Positions 59,145 to 64,000 of a stretch of 64,000 bases of DNA are shown here, in pieces; within the stretch, counting starts at the first letter, position 1, and every line of letters starts with the position of its first letter. Below the pieces are notes generated by a model that did no database searches, was not told the origin of the DNA, and saw only the letters and a list, made by a program, of their open reading frames with translations. The stretch is from Neckera pumila (taxonomy: Eukaryota > Streptophyta > Bryopsida > Hypnales > Neckeraceae): contig OZ018409.1 of assembly GCA_963969595.1 (NCBI GenBank), positions 17,640,975 through 17,704,974 of the forward strand, in the 5' to 3' direction. Made by a program: the position numbers and the translations under genes.

Positions 59145-59737
59145 GCCCTTCAGTCAAGTTTGTGAGGGTGATCTCAATGAGGACCCTAAGATTATGTGTC
59201 GAAAGAATTCCCTGTGCGGAGGAAAGACTTCTTTATGAGTTCGAAATGAGTCTTGGTGAATGGCTGATTGCCATCCTTGCTTACAAAAATCTTTGGGATA
59301 CTATCAGTATCATGGAGATTAAGTAGGTGCAGGAAACAAATCGAAGGAAGACATTTATTTACTGAAAGGTGAAGGGTGCCTAGTGTCCAAATACGAGAAG
59401 GAAGCCTGAGTCTTGGCTATAAACTGCTTCAAGGTCTGGAAGAGGATAGGCCTATGTGAAATTGGAAAAAATGAAGTATCTTCAATCTTCTTAGTGAGTA
59501 CCTATTGAGAGAAATTGATGGATGTGTTTTGAGCAGAAGGTTTTGCATCTCCAGGTGAAGCATGGTCATTTGTTGCTACCGGTAATAAGAAACAATCATG
59601 CAATTTTTGAGACGGGGAGTTTTCGTTGGCATTCATTGCTATCACTTTTTGGCACCTTTCCATAGCTGAACAATGAGCGACTTGCAGTGTCTAAAACTGT
59701 TGTTTGGGTGAACACTTCATAATCCCAGGTGCTGATT
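59144..59737. repeat. 0.6-kb tandem duplicate, copy 2 (unit 3)
   Basis: Counterpart of 35,707-36,300. One substitution against unit 2 (C in unit 2, T here) lies at its right edge. Confidence 0.8.
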
Positions 59738-60535
59738 TGTCACAATGACTCTCCTGTTTCCAATTACAGTTCAAAAGCTCGTTTAGAGTTCCAAAATTGA
59801 GATATAATCACAGGTGCTGAATTGGCATACTCACTCTCCTCTTTCCAACTGATATTCATATTGCTTGTTTTAGAGGGTCGGAAATTGTGATGTATAATTG
59901 CCCAGAGCTCTTAAAACTTTGACGGATATAGATCTGCGGCTTCAATCAAGCGACTACGACTGCATTAATTTGACTATGTACATTGAGCCATTTTTACAAA
60001 TATGAGGATTTTTGGATAATGGACTCAAAATCTTAAATGCCATAGCCTACATCTGGATACTTCATCTTTGCTTCTACTCACAAAATCTAGTGATGTCCGT
60101 TTTCTAGCATCCAAGTCAGAGATAACCTTTTGTCAGCATATACTTGCTTCAAAATGATTTATCATTAATTTGAGTAGAAAAATTATGGTTTGGAGTGGAT
60201 GCCTCAAGTAAATACAGGTCTTAGAGTATGGATCTAGTTTGCAGTCCTTGAAAAATCAAACGGCCCACAGCAAGTAGGTGATCAAAAGGTTGCATGACAG
60301 TGCAACATCTGCAACCATTCTAGGTCAGTTTTTGAAATCTCTTGACTTATTGAGGGTGGACACATATTGTGTCAGCGTCACATTACTGGAGACAACGTCA
60401 ATGGTTAGATCTTGTTTAATTGTATTCAATGAAAAGATCTAAACACAAGTCACCTTAAATCTAAGAACTTACAAGATTATGAGATATAATTTTACTTTTC
60501 AAAGTTATGCTAACTCATACCAAAAACCCGGTGTC
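59738..60535. other. Spacer, no gene seen (unit 3)
   Basis: Same as 36,301-37,098, ending at the AAGGTAGG junction. Confidence 0.5.
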
Positions 60536-61069
60536 AAGGTAGGAGGTCCATAATGTGACCATTGTGCAACTGATTTGTAACTTTTAGGGTGGGGAATTTG
60601 ACCTCTTTATAACATTTTTCAATAGATATTCCTTGAAAGATAAGTGGAATTGGCATGTAGTTGTTTCATAGTTTTTGAATCTTTGTGGAATAAACTATGA
60701 ATTTTGAAGTTGGAATCAAACTAGACTTGAAAAGCGTTTGCACTAGGATATATTCATTGTTGGTACATTGATGAAAGAAATATGTATAGGTTGTGTGTTG
60801 AATATTTAGGCAAAGTTGATAATGGGTGCTCCTATCTTGAAAAGGAGAGATACATGTGCTATCCAAAGTGGCCTATGTTGCCCCTTTTTCTCTTGGAAAG
60901 CATTGCTTGTGATCAAAGCATCTTATTCATGGAAAAACTACTCTTATAATAGGGATATATGACAACACTTTGTGTCAAATCTCAAATAAGCATGTGTGAT
61001 TTGGGCATATAAAATAGAAAGGTTGGTCTAGAATTTATTAGACAAGGAGTTCTTGATGTTTGGATTATT
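60536..61069. mobile_element. AGGTAGGAGG-end MITE fragment at the deletion junction (unit 3)
   Basis: AAGGTAGGAGGTCC starts a sequence about 93% identical to 38,122-38,656. The octamer is shared with 37,099, and 1,023 bp of unit 2 lying between its two octamers is absent here. Confidence 0.6.
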
Positions 61070-61952
61070 CACTATAAGAAACTGGCCTTTTTTAAAATGT
61101 CAAAAAAAACGTTGTATGATGTCCGTTTTGACATGGCTATCGTCAACGCTGATGTCACCTAAAATCGCGTCACAACAAACAAGCAAAAAACATGACAAGA
61201 TCTCAAAAAACGTGCGAATTTCTAGCTTGTTTTGTTCTAATGTCCTACAGAATGGGGTCTTCTAAGCTCACAAAATGTAGGCACATGGAGGCCACGTAGG
61301 CAAATTTTTCATCCAGGCCATTTTTTCATCCAATCTATTTTTCATCCAACCCATTTTTTTCATCCAACCCATTTTTCAAAAAATAATTAGTCAACAAAAA
61401 TTAATCAATAAAATTATACAATTAAAAAAAAACAGAATTCACCAAGAATTTAAAAAAAATTACCATTTACCATCAAATTTATTTTGATGACAAATTTACA
61501 TGTAAATGAACATTTTTAGGATCATATTTGTATACATTCTCTGTCCATAGTGAGACAAACGATATGGGATAATTGGCCTATGTTGTCTCAGACATCTAGT
61601 CCAACATCTAACCCGTCGTTTCAAAAATCTGGTCCAATGTCCATCCATCCATTTTTTATTTTTTTTCCAAAATATGCCACGTGGCTGCCCTCTCTGAATC
61701 TACTTGCTGACGTGTCAGTTTATGTTGTATGCGATGTTATATAAAATCATGGCCATGTCGCAATTGACATCGTCACAAATGTAGCCGTCTACAATGACAT
61801 GGTCGCGTTTTCTGCAAAACACATACATGTTTCCTGCAAAACACGTACATGTTTTCTGCAAAATATGTACACGTTTTCTGGAACATCTAACGTTTGAAAA
61901 AACACAACACGTTTTGTGCGAATGCAGCCAAAAATGTGCTTTTCTTACAATG
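61070..61952. mobile_element. 883-bp CACTA-type element (unit 3)
   Basis: Starts CACTATAAGAAACTGGCC and ends TTTCTTACAATG (mutated from TTATAGTG), with the same ATT flanks as the 202-bp copy in unit 2. Its private interior has TTTTCATCCAACCCA repeats (about 61,307-61,380) and a roughly 24-bp repeat containing ACATGTTTTCTGCAAAACAC (about 61,805-61,880). It encodes no protein that I recognise. Confidence 0.8.
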
Positions 61953-62172
61953 ATTTGTCCATTTTTTAATGTTGAAAAATTGTTGTGTAAGTAATGCATT
62001 AGAAGAAATTTCTAATTTGGAGATTTAGATACTAAGCAAATGAACTAGGTCTTTATATGGTAATTTAATTTCACTCATAATTCTCACTTTCATATTGACG
62101 TACTTTCAAACCAAGCTACAAACACAAATAATCTCCACATTTACATTTATATACTTGAGTTGATGGGATTAA

Positions 62173-63076
62173 CCCCTAAAGGACCTTTGTTCCTTTGGGG
62201 GACAAATGCAATTTCAGGCAGGTACCTACGGGTTGAATTTTTGTCTTGTTTTTTTGAATTTCTTTTTGAAGATAGAAAAATTGATAAGCCTTGTGCTTGG
62301 GAGTATAATTTCTTTTTCAATCAATGCCCAGGAATAAAGTTCTGTCCAAATAAGCTCAAAATAGGATTAAGGGGGCAACAAATTTTTTTTCAAAAATCTT
62401 AAATTTTACTTTTTTTTTTCTCATAGATTATATTTTTGTCTATCTCAAAAGCTTTGGTTTGCTTCATTCGGATTTGTTATGAGAAAATTATGGACAATCT
62501 TGTTATTTGGGCTATTAGAGCATCTTCCTAAAAAAATAACTTGCAGGATTCATTTTTGAATATAATTTTTTGCAATTTAAAAAAAAAAATAGTTCTACAT
62601 GGTTTAATTTGATTTCTAGAACAATCTCACTATTGGAATTAGTGCATTTTAATTCCATCTAAAAGATATTAATATTAGATTTTCCTTCTATCTTGTACCT
62701 ACTTCTACTTAACAATTTTCTTAAGAATGAAAGTTAAATTTTTTTGAATTTTTTTAATAACTCAACTCTCCATTATAAAGATTTAAAGCTCAAAACTTTG
62801 TAGTGCAAAAAATTTAAGTTTTACATGTTCAGAGTCAAAAAATTTGGTCCCGCAATGTGCTGGAAAACTTGATTTTTTCACTTTAAACGTAGATATCTTG
62901 CAATTTGTATGGTCAAAAAATTTGAAATTTTTTCCACACATTCTGATACTAGTTAGGTGTATGATCCTACAATTAGATGTGAAAAAAGAACAATTTTCAA
63001 TTTTTTTAACTCTTTGCTATAGAAATGACAATTTTGAGTATTTTTTGGGCAGAAAAAAGCCTCAGTTCTTTAGGGG
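62173..63076 (-). mobile_element. TTAA-flanked element, copy D (complete, unit 3)
   Basis: 904 bp between TTAA at 62,169-62,172 and 63,077-63,080; same site and orientation as copy C. Its right half is almost identical to copy C while its left half shows more differences. Confidence 0.8.
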
Positions 63077-63080
63077 TTAA

Positions 63081-64000
63081 ATACAAAGGGTAAACGTGGA
63101 CCATAATCATACAACAAGTTCAAATACTCTATGGGGTGTTATGGTACACAAACTTTCTTGTCATGATGCACCAATATGCACCAAAATTCTAAACTTTGAT
63201 ATTCACCTTGGTTTGTGAAAATTGACCTTAGATATATTTTCAAAGTTTTTTGGAACTCCAATGCATATTGGAGCATCACGACAAAAATAGTTTGTGCACC
63301 ATAGCAAACAAACACTTTGTGTGCCATAGCTTACCATCACTTTGTGATGAATAAATAGAATGATTACAAATTCAAAATTAAAGTTTGTCTCTAATTTGAA
63401 AACTTCAATAAAATTCATCATATTGTAGAAACAAAGTATAGTTTTACAAATTAGCTTCAAAAAGGTCATAATCTAAATTCAATCCTTAAACCATGAGATC
63501 TAAATAGTACCAATAAGCATTACAGACAAGGACTACTCTACTTGATCATATGCATGACGTTCAAATTTGACATAACACTAGTACAACATTGGTCCTAGAG
63601 CACCAGAGCAGTTGGTGCCAGAGGTTTGTATGGGTACTAAGCACTAGTGCTGGAAGACCAACTTTCTGTTTGTGTAAATTCAATTGTTTTTGTTAAAGAG
63701 AGAAACAAAAAGTATCACATCTCATCTTTGTGATTGGTTTATGGTGCCAAAAACCTCTAAAATTCTGAAATGGAAATGCAATTTAGACCCCTTACATAAG
63801 GTGCTGATCTGTATTGCAATGGAAAAATTAAACAAAAAGACCAACTGATGAGTGATGAGAGTATTTAGAATTTTAGATCAATCACTGGTCCATCAATTCA
63901 CATGCACTATATTTATATCCTCTATTTGTCTTGCTGCACAAATGTCATGTAAATTTTGGACTCACACTTTTCTTACATCAATTGCACTCACATTGACACC
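63081..64000. other. Spacer to the window edge (unit 3)
   Basis: Matches 39,981-40,900 at about 98-99% identity by eye. No gene is present. Confidence 0.6.

Larger units (their letters stand above)
54320..60543. repeat. Near-identical tract, unit-3 copy
   Basis: Matches 30,883-37,106 at an offset of 23,437 with about four single-base differences. It ends at AAGGTAGG (60,536-60,543), where the sequence switches to that of 38,130 onward. Confidence 0.9.

Noticed and set aside
1..64000. tRNA, rRNA or snRNA genes
   Set aside because: No conserved internal promoter boxes or cloverleaf-like sequence were seen by eye. A covariance-model scan would be needed to exclude them.

Overview
The window is nuclear DNA of a land plant. 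It is AT-rich, gene-poor and full of small DNA transposons and minisatellites. Its one clearly functional gene is a plant NLR immune receptor; a broken GDSL-lipase fragment is also of plant type. The LRR consensus (C-x-S-L-x-x-L-P-E-S-I-G, in pairs of 24 residues) is common in NLRs of mosses, lycophytes, ferns and conifers. I cannot fix the species.

The window is a tandem segmental array. Unit 1 runs from about 1,800 to 30,882, unit 2 from 30,883 to 54,319, and unit 3 from 54,320 past the window end. Units 2 and 3 are offset by 23,437 bp at first and by 23,100 bp near the right edge. Each complete unit carries, left to right: a GC-rich gene-like block in two copies, TTAA-flanked elements, long AT-rich spacers, and an NLR on the minus strand. 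The unit-1 NLR (27,618-30,388) is a pseudogene with a lost start codon, a frameshift in kinase-2 and two nonsense codons. The unit-2 NLR (50,131-53,823) is an intact single-exon reading frame of 1,230 residues with an RPW8-like N-terminus, an NB-ARC and 13 double LRRs. The unit-3 NLR should lie about 9-13 kb beyond the right edge.

Mobile elements explain most length differences between units. (i) A family of about 0.9-kb elements has CCCC...GGGG ends inside TTAA sites, like piggyBac; there are five insertion sites, most of them duplicated with the units. (ii) A 312-bp TA-site MITE is nested in one of those. (iii) A CACTA-type element is 883 bp in unit 3 and 202 bp at the same site in unit 2. 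(iv) A 14-kb element with about 44-bp inverted ends and subterminal repeat arrays (7,425-21,474) is found whole only in unit 1; a GC-rich block with an 83-bp modular minisatellite and a foldback is nested in it. (v) There are MITEs with long inverted repeats.

The most striking evolutionary signal is a 6.2-kb stretch (30,883-37,106 and 54,320-60,543) that is almost identical between units 2 and 3, while flanking DNA differs by several per cent. It ends exactly at an 8-bp microhomology where unit 3 has lost 1,023 bp.

No tRNA, rRNA, CRISPR array or virus-like gene was recognised.
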